Source: Saccharopolyspora gloriosae
GTDB lineage: Bacteria > Actinomycetota > Actinomycetes > Mycobacteriales > Pseudonocardiaceae
DNA: 64,000 bases
Direction: 5' to 3'
NCBI RefSeq assembly: GCF_022828475.1
Contig: NZ_CP059557.1
Coordinates: forward strand, 5,751,470-5,815,469
Both the position numbers and the translations under genes were made by a program. Below the pieces are notes generated by a model, which worked only from the letters and a program-made list of their open reading frames with translations, ran no database searches and was not told where the DNA came from. Of this stretch, positions 22,287 through 29,770 are shown one piece after another (the first letter of the stretch is position 1; the number at the start of each line of letters is the position of its first letter).

Positions 22287-22338
22287 GAGTGAACGGACCG
22301 TTCGTCCCATGGGATTGGGCGAACGGTCCGTTCACTCC
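22287..22338. repeat. Palindromic element copy 5
   Basis: Arms GTGAACGGACCGTTCGTCC and GGGCGAACGGTCCGTTCAC have one wobble around CATGGGATT. It lies 50 bp before the MobA-like gene, and its GTG is in frame with that gene. Confidence 0.9.
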
Positions 22339-22387
22339 TGTCGCCTTGCTGGGGTCGGCGGGGGCTGTGGGCTGGGTAGGCTCGGGG

Positions 22388-22963
22388 GTGCGGGTTGCGG
22401 GGGTGGTGTTGGCGGCTGGTGCGGGGCGGCGGTTCGGGAAGCCGAAGGCGCTCGTGGACTACCGCGGCACTCTGCTGGTGGACCGGGCGGCGCGTGTGCT
22501 CACCGAGGGTGGCTGCGATCCCGTGTTCGTGGTGCTCGGCGCGGCCGCGGACGAGGTGCGGGCGAAAGCCGAACTGCGCGACGTCACCGTGGTGTCCAAT
22601 CCGGACTGGAACAGCGGGATGGGTTCCTCGTTCCGAGCTGGTCTCGCCGCCCTCGCCACCGAATCTGAGGACGTCGCCGCGGCCTTGGTCCTGCCCGTCG
22701 ACATGCCCGGCGTGACCGCCGAAGCGGTGCGCAGGGTCGCCACGCACGCCGCCCCGGAAGCGCTCGCCGCCGCCTCACTCGAGCAACAACGCAGTCACCC
22801 TGTGTTGCTGGGCCGTGCGCACTGGAGAGGGGCTGCGGCGGACGCGCTCGGAGATGCGGGTGCGCGCCGTTACCTTCGTGATCATGAGGTCACCCTGGTG
22901 AGGTGCGACGGCGTCTCGGAAGGTTTCGATATCGACCGTCCCGCAGACCTCGGCAGTGGCTAA
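22388..22963 (+). CDS. MobA-like nucleotidyltransferase (MoCo cytidylyltransferase type)
   Basis: The 191-aa product has the nucleotidyltransferase signature VVLAAGAGRRFGKPKALVDY at its N-terminus, the GMGSSFRAG motif near residue 80 and the metal-binding LPVDMPG near residue 105. This NTP_transf_3 group includes MocA, which attaches CMP to molybdopterin to make the cytosine dinucleotide used by XDH-family enzymes. The neighbouring XDH genes support that role. The GTG start gives the normal family N-terminus but has no good ribosome binding site. The frame is open further upstream, through palindromic copy 5. Confidence 0.8.
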   Translation: MRVAGVVLAAGAGRRFGKPKALVDYRGTLLVDRAARVLTEGGCDPVFVVLGAAADEVRAKAELRDVTVVSNPDWNSGMGSSFRAGLAALATESEDVAAALVLPVDMPGVTAEAVRRVATHAAPEALAAASLEQQRSHPVLLGRAHWRGAAADALGDAGARRYLRDHEVTLVRCDGVSEGFDIDRPADLGSG

Positions 22964-23098
22964 CCCGTAGAGTCGTCAGTCACGCGTGAGGTGACGCCTA
23001 GCGACACCGTCCGCGGCTGCGACGCCCGCCAGGCAGGCGTGCCGACCCGGGCGGTGCACGCGTCACCGGGACGCAAACAGCGCCGACGGGGAGGCAAC

Positions 23099-23404
23099 AT
23101 GGCAATCGGACACATCACCGCCAACTACGTGCCGGACGGCGATGACTGGTCGGTGACCGTCTCAACCGGACAGGACACCCGTACCGCCCGCGCACCCGGC
23201 CTCATCGCGGCCAGAGATCAGGCGGACCAGCTCATCGAGCACTTGGCGCCGAACCCCAGCGGCCGGGTCGTGATCCACTTGCTCAACGGGGACGGATTCG
23301 CGTTCAGCACCGCGTACCTGCAGGCCCGGCACGGCCTGTCCGACGAAGCGACCCGCCAGGCCGCTGCCGCCGCCGACACCGCCAGCGCGCACGCCGCCAG
23401 ATGA
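23099..23404 (+). CDS. Small hypothetical protein, HicB-like fold suspected (101 aa)
   Basis: The ATG at 23099 follows GGGGAGG. The first half (MAIGHITANYVPDGDDWSVT, then VSTGQDTRTARAPGL) looks like alternating strands and a helix, as in HicB-type or DUF1902-type proteins (a Trp-x-Val pattern, then ARDQADQLI). The second half is an Ala-rich helical tail. No HicA-like toxin is adjacent, so a toxin-antitoxin role is not supported. A TCACGCGTGA palindrome lies upstream at 22980-22989. Function is unknown. Confidence 0.65.
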   Translation: MAIGHITANYVPDGDDWSVTVSTGQDTRTARAPGLIAARDQADQLIEHLAPNPSGRVVIHLLNGDGFAFSTAYLQARHGLSDEATRQAAAAADTASAHAAR

Positions 23405-23504
23405 CCCCGCCACCGGGGCGGAACACCGCGCCCGGGAACGGAGGAAAACCCGAAAAGAGCGGCGAGAACCACGCCGCCCGCACTCTCTCTCTAGGATGGT
23501 CGCC

Positions 23505-24128
23505 GTGAACGCACCGACCAGCAGCTTGCCCGACGGGACCAACCGGTCCCCCGGACGTGGCCGGCCACGGGACGCCACACGAGACACCGCTCTGCGCACC
23601 GCAGCGATGGAAGTGCTCGCCGACGTCGGATACCGCGCCCTGACCATGGACGCCGTCGCCGCGCGCGCCCGCGCAGGCAAGGCCACGATCTACCGGCGTT
23701 GGGAATCGAAACTCGACCTGGTCATCGACACCTGCAACGAGCTGGTGCAGCGCAACATCCCGGAGCCCGACCTGGGCAGCGTGCCCGCGGACCTCGGCGA
23801 GTTCCTGCGCGCGTTCGCCGCGTTCCTCACCGGTCCGGTGGGCAAAGCGGCGCAGGCGCTCGTCGGTGAACTCCCCCACGAGCGCGAGCTGGCCGACGCG
23901 TTCCGCGAATCCTTCCTGTTGCCGCAGCGCAACGTGCTGCGGCGCATCGTGGAACGCGGCATCGAGCGCGGTGAGATCACCCCGCAGGCACCGACGGACA
24001 CCGTGGTCGAACTCGCCGGGGCAGCACTGCTGCATCGGCTCATGCTCACCGGCGAACCGCTGGACAACCGGTTCGTCGACCGGCTGCTGCACGACGCGCT
24101 CCTGCCGTTGCTGCGCCGCGAAAACTGA
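23505..24128 (+). CDS. TetR/AcrR-family transcriptional regulator
   Basis: The roughly 207-aa product has an N-terminal TetR helix-turn-helix (ALRTAAMEVLADVGYRALTM, then DAVAARARAGKATIYRRW) and an all-helical C-terminal ligand domain of the TetR_C_16 kind (FAAFLTGPVGKAAQALVGEL). The GTG at 23505 is favoured because AGGA sits 8 nt upstream. An in-frame ATG at 23496 has no spaced ribosome binding site. The MOSC gene follows 69 bp downstream on the same strand and could be a target. The effector is unknown. Confidence 0.88.
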   Translation: MNAPTSSLPDGTNRSPGRGRPRDATRDTALRTAAMEVLADVGYRALTMDAVAARARAGKATIYRRWESKLDLVIDTCNELVQRNIPEPDLGSVPADLGEFLRAFAAFLTGPVGKAAQALVGELPHERELADAFRESFLLPQRNVLRRIVERGIERGEITPQAPTDTVVELAGAALLHRLMLTGEPLDNRFVDRLLHDALLPLLRREN

Positions 24129-24197
24129 ATTCCGGCTCGTGGGGCGTGCTGCAGCACCATCCGGCTAGGCGGTTCGGAGCGAGTGGAGGTCGCAGTC

Positions 24198-24926
24198 GTG
24201 CAAGGAACCATCGCCGAGCTGTACCGATGGCCGGTGAAGTCGCTACGCGGCGAGTCCGTCACCGCTGCTCGTTTCGATGAGCGCGGGATGGTGGGCGATC
24301 GTGCGCACGTGCTCATCGATGAGCGGACGAAGCGCGCCGGGTCGGTGCTCACCGTCCGACAGAATCCGACGCTGCTGCACTGGGCGGGTGACTACGGCGG
24401 CGACATCAGCGAACCGGCCGGGGAGCCGACGTTGCACGGGCCGGACGGCTCGGCGTGGAAGTGGGACGACCCGGAGCTGCCCGGGGCGCTCGCGGACTCG
24501 CTGGGCATCCCGCTGAGCCTGCGCAGCGAAGCCGGGAACCAGGATCGCGGCCCGACGGTTCTCGTCACCTTGCAGGCCACAGTGGACGCGCTCAGCGCGG
24601 ACATGGGCGAGCGGGTCGACCTGCTGCGGTTCCGGCCGAACCTGCACCTGAACCTTGATGTGGCGCCGTTCGCCGAGCTCGATTGGGAGCCGGGGACGAC
24701 GATCACCACCGGGGACCTGACGCTGGAGATCGTCGGGGCGAACTCGGGAGCCTGCGTTCGCTGCGTCGTGCCCAGCTGGAACACCGGCGGCACGACGCGC
24801 TGGAAGGAACTGCAAAGCCGGCTGATCGACCGCTACGACAACAAGTTCGGCACCATCATGCGCGCCACTCGCAGCGGCACCGCTCGACGCGGTGAAGCCG
24901 CGGTCGTGCGCCCAGCAGGGTCATGA
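24198..24926 (+). CDS. MOSC domain protein
   Basis: The 242-aa product pairs an MOSC N-terminal beta-barrel (GTIAELYRWPVKSLRGE, residues 1-90) with a MOSC domain. The likely molybdenum-binding Cys is in ANSGACVRCVVPSWNTGG (about residue 190). MOSC proteins move sulfur on molybdenum cofactor or form amidoxime-reducing enzymes such as YcbX. The start GTG 24198 is chosen for the GGAGGT 7 nt upstream; GTG 24183 is an alternative. Proximity to the molybdenum hydroxylase cluster may be meaningful, but the genes are 2 kb apart. Confidence 0.85.
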   Translation: MQGTIAELYRWPVKSLRGESVTAARFDERGMVGDRAHVLIDERTKRAGSVLTVRQNPTLLHWAGDYGGDISEPAGEPTLHGPDGSAWKWDDPELPGALADSLGIPLSLRSEAGNQDRGPTVLVTLQATVDALSADMGERVDLLRFRPNLHLNLDVAPFAELDWEPGTTITTGDLTLEIVGANSGACVRCVVPSWNTGGTTRWKELQSRLIDRYDNKFGTIMRATRSGTARRGEAAVVRPAGS

Positions 24927-24950
24927 CCCCGCGGACGCACGCCGCGCGGC

Positions 24951-25172
24951 TCAGCGGAAGATCTTGCGCACGACGATGACGGCGACGAGCGCACCGACAC
25001 CGATCATCGCGTAACGGACCCTCGGGTCGTTCAACTTGTCCTGCACGCTGGCCTTACCGGACTCCACGAACCGTTTCGGGTCCGCCTTGGTGCTCAACTC
25101 GTCCAGTGTCACGGCCAGCGAGTCACGAGCCTTCTCGATATCGCGCTGAATGGCGTCCGGATCACGAGCCAC
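24951..25172 (-). CDS. DUF3618 small membrane protein
   Basis: The 73-aa product begins MARDPDAIQRDIEKARDSLA, the DUF3618 signature found next to phage-holin-like proteins in actinobacteria. An amphipathic helix is followed by one C-terminal transmembrane helix (YAMIGVGALVAVIVVRKIFR). The GTG at 25172 is chosen because AGGAGG lies 6 nt upstream; an ATG 15 nt earlier overlaps that site. It converges on the MOSC gene. Function of the family is unknown. Confidence 0.85.
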   Translation of the reverse strand: MARDPDAIQRDIEKARDSLAVTLDELSTKADPKRFVESGKASVQDKLNDPRVRYAMIGVGALVAVIVVRKIFR

Positions 25173-25329
25173 GCCGTCCTCCTCCATGTTCACCTGACTG
25201 GTGCCACCGTAGATCACACGCTCGGCTCGGACCCACCGACCAGTCCCTGAGTCGAGGCACGCAACGCGCGCCGAACCACCCGGCCGGGGACACAACGGAC
25301 ATCACCACCCGTTAGGCTGGTCCGCACTG

Positions 25330-25405
25330 GGGGCCGTAGCCCAATTGGCAGAGGCACTAGGTTTAGGTCCTAGCCAGTGCGGGTTCGAGTCCCGCCGGCC
25401 TCACC
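25330..25405 (+). tRNA. tRNA with UAG anticodon (Leu), class I variable loop
   Basis: A complete cloverleaf folds by eye. The acceptor stem is GGGGCCG (25330-25336) with CGGCCTC (25396-25402). The D-arm has GCC/GGC, the anticodon stem is CTAGG/CCTAG around loop TTTAGGT, and the T-arm is GCGGG-TTCGAGT-CCCGC. The anticodon is TAG at 25364-25366, decoding CUA (Leu), and the discriminator base is A. The variable region is only 5 nt (CCAGT), whereas bacterial tRNA-Leu normally has a long class II arm. CCA is encoded only as CC. See the separate finding. Confidence 0.88.
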
Positions 25406-25558
25406 GATTTCGACGCTCGGCGTTGTCCCGTTCCGGTCCCGCAATGCCGAACGCGGGCCGGATTCGATCGTCGCGGCCGCTCCGCCCTCCCCGACGGCTG
25501 TTGCCGGTCCTGCTGTTCAAGGCGCAACGGCGCTTTCCTCGGGGTAGGTGATGCGGGC

Positions 25559-26155
25559 TCAGTGGTCGGCGTGAGTGAGGCCGCCGATGGTGAGGGATTT
25601 GCGGCGCTGGTGGACCGTCAGGTAGCGCAGGCCCGCTTCGCCCGCGATGAATTCGCGGCGGGAGCGCTTCGGCAGCCAGAGCAGAGCGCCCGGGGCTAGT
25701 TCGACGGCGCCGCCTTCGGTGCGCAGCGTTCCCGACCCGTGCAGCACGTGGATCAGCACGTCCAGGTCCGGTCCGGCGTGCGCGTCGATCTTCCCGTCCG
25801 CAGGCAGTTGGATGACGTTGGAGTCGAGGTCCCGGTCGCGGACCGGCAGCGCCCACACCGCCCCCGCCGCGTCGGGGTCGCCGCCGAGGTCGCCGGTGTC
25901 GCAGAGGATCCGGGGCAGCGGCGTCGAGTGCAGCCTGCCGATTCGGATGCGCCATTCCTGCGGTCCCGGCTCCACGGTTTCCCAGCTGAATCCGCCGGGC
26001 AGCTCCGCTTCGAACTCGTCGTGCAGGTGCTTCGGATCGTGGTCGTTGACCAGGACGAACGTTTCGCCGACGGCGAGCGCGTGGAAGACACCGAAGATCG
26101 CGGGGTGCTTGTCCTGCTTCGGCAGCGGGCGGACGTCGAGCTCTTGCTCGGGCAT
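25559..26155 (-). CDS. DUF2249-cupin fusion protein
   Basis: The 198-aa product has an N-terminal DUF2249 domain (HPAIFGVFHALAVGETFVLV, then NDHDPKHLHDEF, residues 17-75) fused to a C-terminal cupin (DVLIHVLHGSGTLRTEGG, with PGALLWLPKRSRREF, residues 125-185). DUF2249 proteins often sit beside nitric-oxide and denitrification genes. The cupin lacks a full HxH-E-H metal set, so it may be a small-molecule sensor. The ATG has AGGAGGACAC directly upstream. It diverges from an HTH regulator with clustered cysteines at 26299. Confidence 0.82.
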   Translation of the reverse strand: MPEQELDVRPLPKQDKHPAIFGVFHALAVGETFVLVNDHDPKHLHDEFEAELPGGFSWETVEPGPQEWRIRIGRLHSTPLPRILCDTGDLGGDPDAAGAVWALPVRDRDLDSNVIQLPADGKIDAHAGPDLDVLIHVLHGSGTLRTEGGAVELAPGALLWLPKRSRREFIAGEAGLRYLTVHQRRKSLTIGGLTHADH

Positions 26156-26298
26156 GTGTCCTCCTGGACCCTGTTTTCACAATTCGCGGTTGTATAAACT
26201 CTACGTCCGGACGGTCGGCGGAAACCAGGGCGCCTCCCGGCTCGTGCGCCCCCGGGTCGCGGGGTTCGCTCGTCCACCGCACAAGGAGGTCGATCGTC

Positions 26299-26961
26299 AT
26301 GGGTGGGAACTCGACTCCGGGAACGTCCGGGCGGCGGCACGAGGTGCTGGCCGTGCTCCGGGAATCCGGCACCGCATTGGACGTCAACGAGATCGCGCGG
26401 CGGCTCGCGGTACACCCGAACACGGTCCGCTTCCACCTGGACGCCCTGGTCGGCAACGAGCAGGTCGAGCGCGTCGACGCTCGGCGGTCCGGCCCCGGCC
26501 GGCCGCCGCTGCTGTTCCGCGCCCGCCCCGGTATGGACCCGACCGGTCCGCGCAACTACCGGCTGCTCGCGGGCATCCTCGTCGGCGAAGTCGCGCAGGC
26601 GGCGGACCCGGTGCGCAGCGCGGGAGACGCCGGGCGGCGCTGGGGTGCACGGCTCGCCGCCCCCGGCGACTCCCCCCGCCCCACCCGCACGCAGGCCGTC
26701 GGGCACCTGACCGGGCTGCTCGACGAGCTCGGGTTCCGCCCTGAATCCCGTGCGGGGGGCGATGAGATCGGGCTGCGGCACTGCCCCTTCCTCGAACTGG
26801 CCGAGGCGCAACGGCAGGTCGTGTGCCAAGTGCACCTCGGGCTCATGCAGGGCGTCACGACGGCGTTGAACGCTCCCGTGACCGTCGACCGGCTCGACGC
26901 GTTCGTGGAACCCGACCTGTGCGTGGCGCACCTCGTCACCGGCGCCGAGGACCCGAGCTGA
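26299..26961 (+). CDS. HTH regulator with conserved cysteines (COG2345, SufR-like)
   Basis: The 220-aa product has an N-terminal winged helix (ALDVNEIARRLAVHPNTVRF). Its C-terminal domain holds CPFLELAEAQRQVVC and a third Cys in DLCVAHL, spaced as in predicted Fe-S or metal-binding regulators of the SufR/COG2345 type. A redox or nitric-oxide sensing role is inferred, supported by the divergent DUF2249 gene. The ATG follows AAGGAGG at 26283. Its stop overlaps the possible start of the next membrane-protein gene. Confidence 0.8.
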   Translation: MGGNSTPGTSGRRHEVLAVLRESGTALDVNEIARRLAVHPNTVRFHLDALVGNEQVERVDARRSGPGRPPLLFRARPGMDPTGPRNYRLLAGILVGEVAQAADPVRSAGDAGRRWGARLAAPGDSPRPTRTQAVGHLTGLLDELGFRPESRAGGDEIGLRHCPFLELAEAQRQVVCQVHLGLMQGVTTALNAPVTVDRLDAFVEPDLCVAHLVTGAEDPS

Positions 26962-27380
26962 CCGCGTGGCCGGTCGCGGTCGCCGTGACCTTCACCTGGG
27001 TCGGCATGGTGCTCGCGATCTCCTTCGTGGAGGCCCCGCTGAAGTTCCGCGCGCCCGGTGTGACGGTGCGGATCGGCCTGGGCATCGGGCGGTTGGTGTT
27101 CCGCGCGCTCAACGCGGTCGAGCTGGTGTTCGCGCTGCTCCTGCTGAGCTGCTTCGCCCCCCAGGCGCCACCGCTCGCGGCAGGGATCGCGCTGGGAATC
27201 GCCCTCGCGTCGCTGGCGGCGCAGCTGCTGCTGGTGCGGCCGATGCTGAACCGCCGCACCCGCGCGGTGCTCGCCGGGCAGATCCCGCCGCGCTCGCACG
27301 CCCACCTCTCCTACGTCGCGTTGGAGTTCGGCAAACTGGCCGCGCTGCTGGCCGGCGGCGTCCTGCTTCTCATGGCCTGA
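26958..27380 (+). CDS. Four-helix integral membrane protein
   Basis: The frame encodes four hydrophobic segments: around VAVAVTFTWVGMVLAISF, LNAVELVFALLLLSCF, GIALGIALASLAAQLLL and LEFGKLAALLAGGVLLL. The conserved-looking FVEAPLKF lies after the first helix. The start is unclear. CTG at 26958 overlaps the upstream stop (CTGA) with GAGGA 6 nt before it, while GTG 26985 and ATG 27006 are alternatives. Coupling to the HTH gene and the cupin gene 10 bp downstream suggests one operon. The family is not recognised with certainty. Confidence 0.7.
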   Translation: MTAWPVAVAVTFTWVGMVLAISFVEAPLKFRAPGVTVRIGLGIGRLVFRALNAVELVFALLLLSCFAPQAPPLAAGIALGIALASLAAQLLLVRPMLNRRTRAVLAGQIPPRSHAHLSYVALEFGKLAALLAGGVLLLMA

Positions 27381-27390
27381 AGGAGAAACG

Positions 27391-27729
27391 TTGGAAACGA
27401 CATCGCTGACCGAGCTCGCCGCCGAACGACTGTCCGCGGCCAAGCGGTCCCGCGCCGGCCGGGCGACCAGCACCGTCCACGGCGGATCGGAAGCCTCGTT
27501 GCGGCAGGTGCTGCTCGCGTTCACCGCGGGGCACGCGCTCGCCGAGCACGAACGCCCCGGCGAAGCCACGTTGCAGGTGCTCCGAGGTTCGGTCCGGGTC
27601 ACCACACCCACCGGCTCCCTGGAGGCGGAGGAAGGCGATCACTTGGTCCTGCCGTTCGAACGGCACGGTTTGACCGCGGTCAGCGACGCCGTCGTGCTGC
27701 TGACGGTCAGCCTCCCCCGCACGTCCTGA
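27391..27729 (+). CDS. Small cupin-domain protein
   Basis: The 112-aa product is a single cupin barrel (AFTAGHALAEHERPGEATLQ, then VLRGSVRVTTPTG, with EEGDHLVLPFERHGL). It has His residues in the two cupin motifs, so metal binding is possible. The TTG start follows AAGGAG with a good spacer. It is the third gene of the HTH / membrane protein / cupin operon and may sense the same signal as the divergent DUF2249-cupin protein. Confidence 0.8.
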   Translation: METTSLTELAAERLSAAKRSRAGRATSTVHGGSEASLRQVLLAFTAGHALAEHERPGEATLQVLRGSVRVTTPTGSLEAEEGDHLVLPFERHGLTAVSDAVVLLTVSLPRTS

Positions 27730-27757
27730 TCGGACTTCCGCCCCGAACGGCCCGGCC

Positions 27758-28390
27758 CTACCGGCGGATGAGTCCGCGGTCGACGGCGACGGCCACCGCC
27801 GCGGTGCGGGAATCGACGCCGAGCTTGCCGTAGATGTGCACCAGGTGGGATTTCACCGTGGCCTGGCTGAGGAACAGCCGCTTGCTGATCCGCTGGTTCG
27901 ACAGGCCGTCCGCGACGAGTTCCAACACCTCCGTCTCACGGCGGCTCAGCGCGGTGCCCGGAGTGCGCATCCGGTCCATCAGGCGGTGCGCGATGGTCGG
28001 CGCCAGCGCGGACTGGCCGGCGGCGGCGGTGCGCACGGCCGCGGCGAGCTCCTCCGGTGGCGCGTCCTTGAGCAGGTAGCCGGTGGCGCCTGCTTCGACG
28101 GCGGCGAGGATGTCGGCGTCGGTGTCGTAGGTGGTCAGCACCAGTACGCGGGGCGCGTCGGGCAGCGCGGTGATGGCGGCGGTCGCGTCCGAACCGTGCA
28201 TGCCCGCGCCGAACTGGAGGTCCATCAGGACCACGTCGACCGCTTCGGTGGTGGCGAGTTCGACGGCGCGTTCGGCGCTGACGGCCTCGGCGACCACTTC
28301 GAAGTCCGGTTCGGTGTCGAGCACGGCGCGCAGGCCGGTGCGCACCACCGGGTGGTCGTCGGCCAGCAGCAACCGAATGATCCCGCTCAT
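27758..28390 (-). CDS. NarL/FixJ-type response regulator
   Basis: The 210-aa product has a receiver domain (RLLLADDHPVVRTGL, phospho-acceptor Asp57 in VLMDLQF, Lys in YLLKDAP) and a C-terminal LuxR helix-turn-helix (TEVLELVADGLSNQRISKRL). Its ATG overlaps the stop of the sensor kinase gene (ATGA), so the two are translated together. The likely targets are the divergent ABC exporter genes at 29771-31545, by analogy with similarly arranged actinobacterial systems. Confidence 0.93.
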   Translation of the reverse strand: MSGIIRLLLADDHPVVRTGLRAVLDTEPDFEVVAEAVSAERAVELATTEAVDVVLMDLQFGAGMHGSDATAAITALPDAPRVLVLTTYDTDADILAAVEAGATGYLLKDAPPEELAAAVRTAAAGQSALAPTIAHRLMDRMRTPGTALSRRETEVLELVADGLSNQRISKRLFLSQATVKSHLVHIYGKLGVDSRTAAVAVAVDRGLIRR

Positions 28391-29592
28391 CACTCCTGCC
28401 CTTCCGCAGTGGGCCTGCGCGGGAAGCTCACCGCGAGCGCGGTGCCCTGCTCCGGCGCCGATTCCACGCTCAACGTGCCACCGAGCGCACGGGTGCGCGC
28501 CCGCATCGCGGCCAGCCCGAATCCGCCGTCGACGCGATCCGAGTTCGGCGCCGCGGCCGGGTCGAAGCCGATTCCGTCGTCCACCAGGTCGAGTGCGACG
28601 CGAGTGTCCATGTAGGTCAGCGTCATCTCGGCCGCTTCGGCTTGCGCGTGCCGGACGGTGTTGGCCAGCGCGGACTGCGCGATGCGCAGCAGCGCCACCT
28701 CGTACGGGGTGGGGATCGGGGCCGGCTCGCCGTCCAGGTGAAACCGCACGGTGTACCCGGAATGCGCGGAAGTGGTGGCGCACAACCGTTCCAGCGCCGC
28801 CGGAAGCGATCCGCCTTCCAGGTCGGGCGGGGTCAGGGCGTGCACGAAGCGCCGGGCCTCAGCCAGGTTGTCCTGTGCTTCACCCCGCGCCCGCAACACG
28901 TGATCCGCGGCCAGTCCGGGCCGGTCGGGCAGGGCACGTTCGGCGGCGCGCAGCAGCAACTGGATGCTGGAGAGGCCTTGTGCGAGCGTGTCGTGGATCT
29001 CCTTGGCCAACCGTTCCCGTTCGGCGAGCACGCCTGCGGACCGTTCGGCGATGGCGAGGTCGTGTCGTGTCGCGGTGAGTTCCTCGATGAGCCGGCGGCG
29101 TTGCTCGCTCTCCCGGTACAGGGCCTGGTATCCGAGCACGACCGCGATCGCGACGGCCGCCCCGAGCGCCGGACCGAGTGCCGCGGCCGGGGTGAATCCG
29201 CCCTGGTGCCAGGCGTAACCGGCGATCGCGAACACCGTCGTGAGCAGCACCACCGGCAGCCCTGAGCGGCCGGACAGCAGGTGCAGTTGCAGGAAGAACA
29301 GCGGGAACGCCAGCCACACCCCGTCGGGAGTGAGCCCCAGCAGCACCAGCCACACCGCGCCGAGCAGGCCCAGCCACGCCGCCGCGCCCCACTTCGACCG
29401 GCTCACCCGCGGCAGCAGTGGACCCGCGGCGTACACGCCGGCCATGGCGACCGCCGCGGCGATCACCGCCGCCGGGCGTGGCAGCTCGTTGGTCACGGCG
29501 TGCACGGCGGCCAGCGCGAGCAGGCCCGCCATCAGCAGGTGCAGGCACAGGCGCAGCGCGCGCAGCGGTCGGGTGAGCGTCATGGGATCCAC
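28390..29592 (-). CDS. Two-component sensor histidine kinase (NarL type)
   Basis: The 400-aa product has five or six N-terminal membrane helices (residues 15-155), a HisKA_3 dimerisation domain with phospho-His200 in KEIHDTLAQGLSS, and a HATPase domain with NTVRHAQA and DDGIGFD. The short extracellular loops suggest an intramembrane-sensing kinase responding to envelope stress or an antibiotic. The GTG start has GGGGA upstream; ATG at 29583 is possible. It pairs with the overlapping response regulator and is divergent from an ABC permease. Confidence 0.92.
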   Translation of the reverse strand: MDPMTLTRPLRALRLCLHLLMAGLLALAAVHAVTNELPRPAAVIAAAVAMAGVYAAGPLLPRVSRSKWGAAAWLGLLGAVWLVLLGLTPDGVWLAFPLFFLQLHLLSGRSGLPVVLLTTVFAIAGYAWHQGGFTPAAALGPALGAAVAIAVVLGYQALYRESEQRRRLIEELTATRHDLAIAERSAGVLAERERLAKEIHDTLAQGLSSIQLLLRAAERALPDRPGLAADHVLRARGEAQDNLAEARRFVHALTPPDLEGGSLPAALERLCATTSAHSGYTVRFHLDGEPAPIPTPYEVALLRIAQSALANTVRHAQAEAAEMTLTYMDTRVALDLVDDGIGFDPAAAPNSDRVDGGFGLAAMRARTRALGGTLSVESAPEQGTALAVSFPRRPTAEGQE

Positions 29593-29770
29593 GGTTTCCC
29601 CAGGCTACGTGCTGGTCACAGCGGTGCATCGATCGAAAGGTTGATTCGCTCCCGCACCTTTTGACAGCGCGGATGCGATCCGTGGCGCGATGTCGCGAGG
29701 CGGTCGCGGGACGAGGGTTGCCACCGTGCCGGGACGACCCGGCGGGAACGTGAGAGAAAGGCACTCGACC

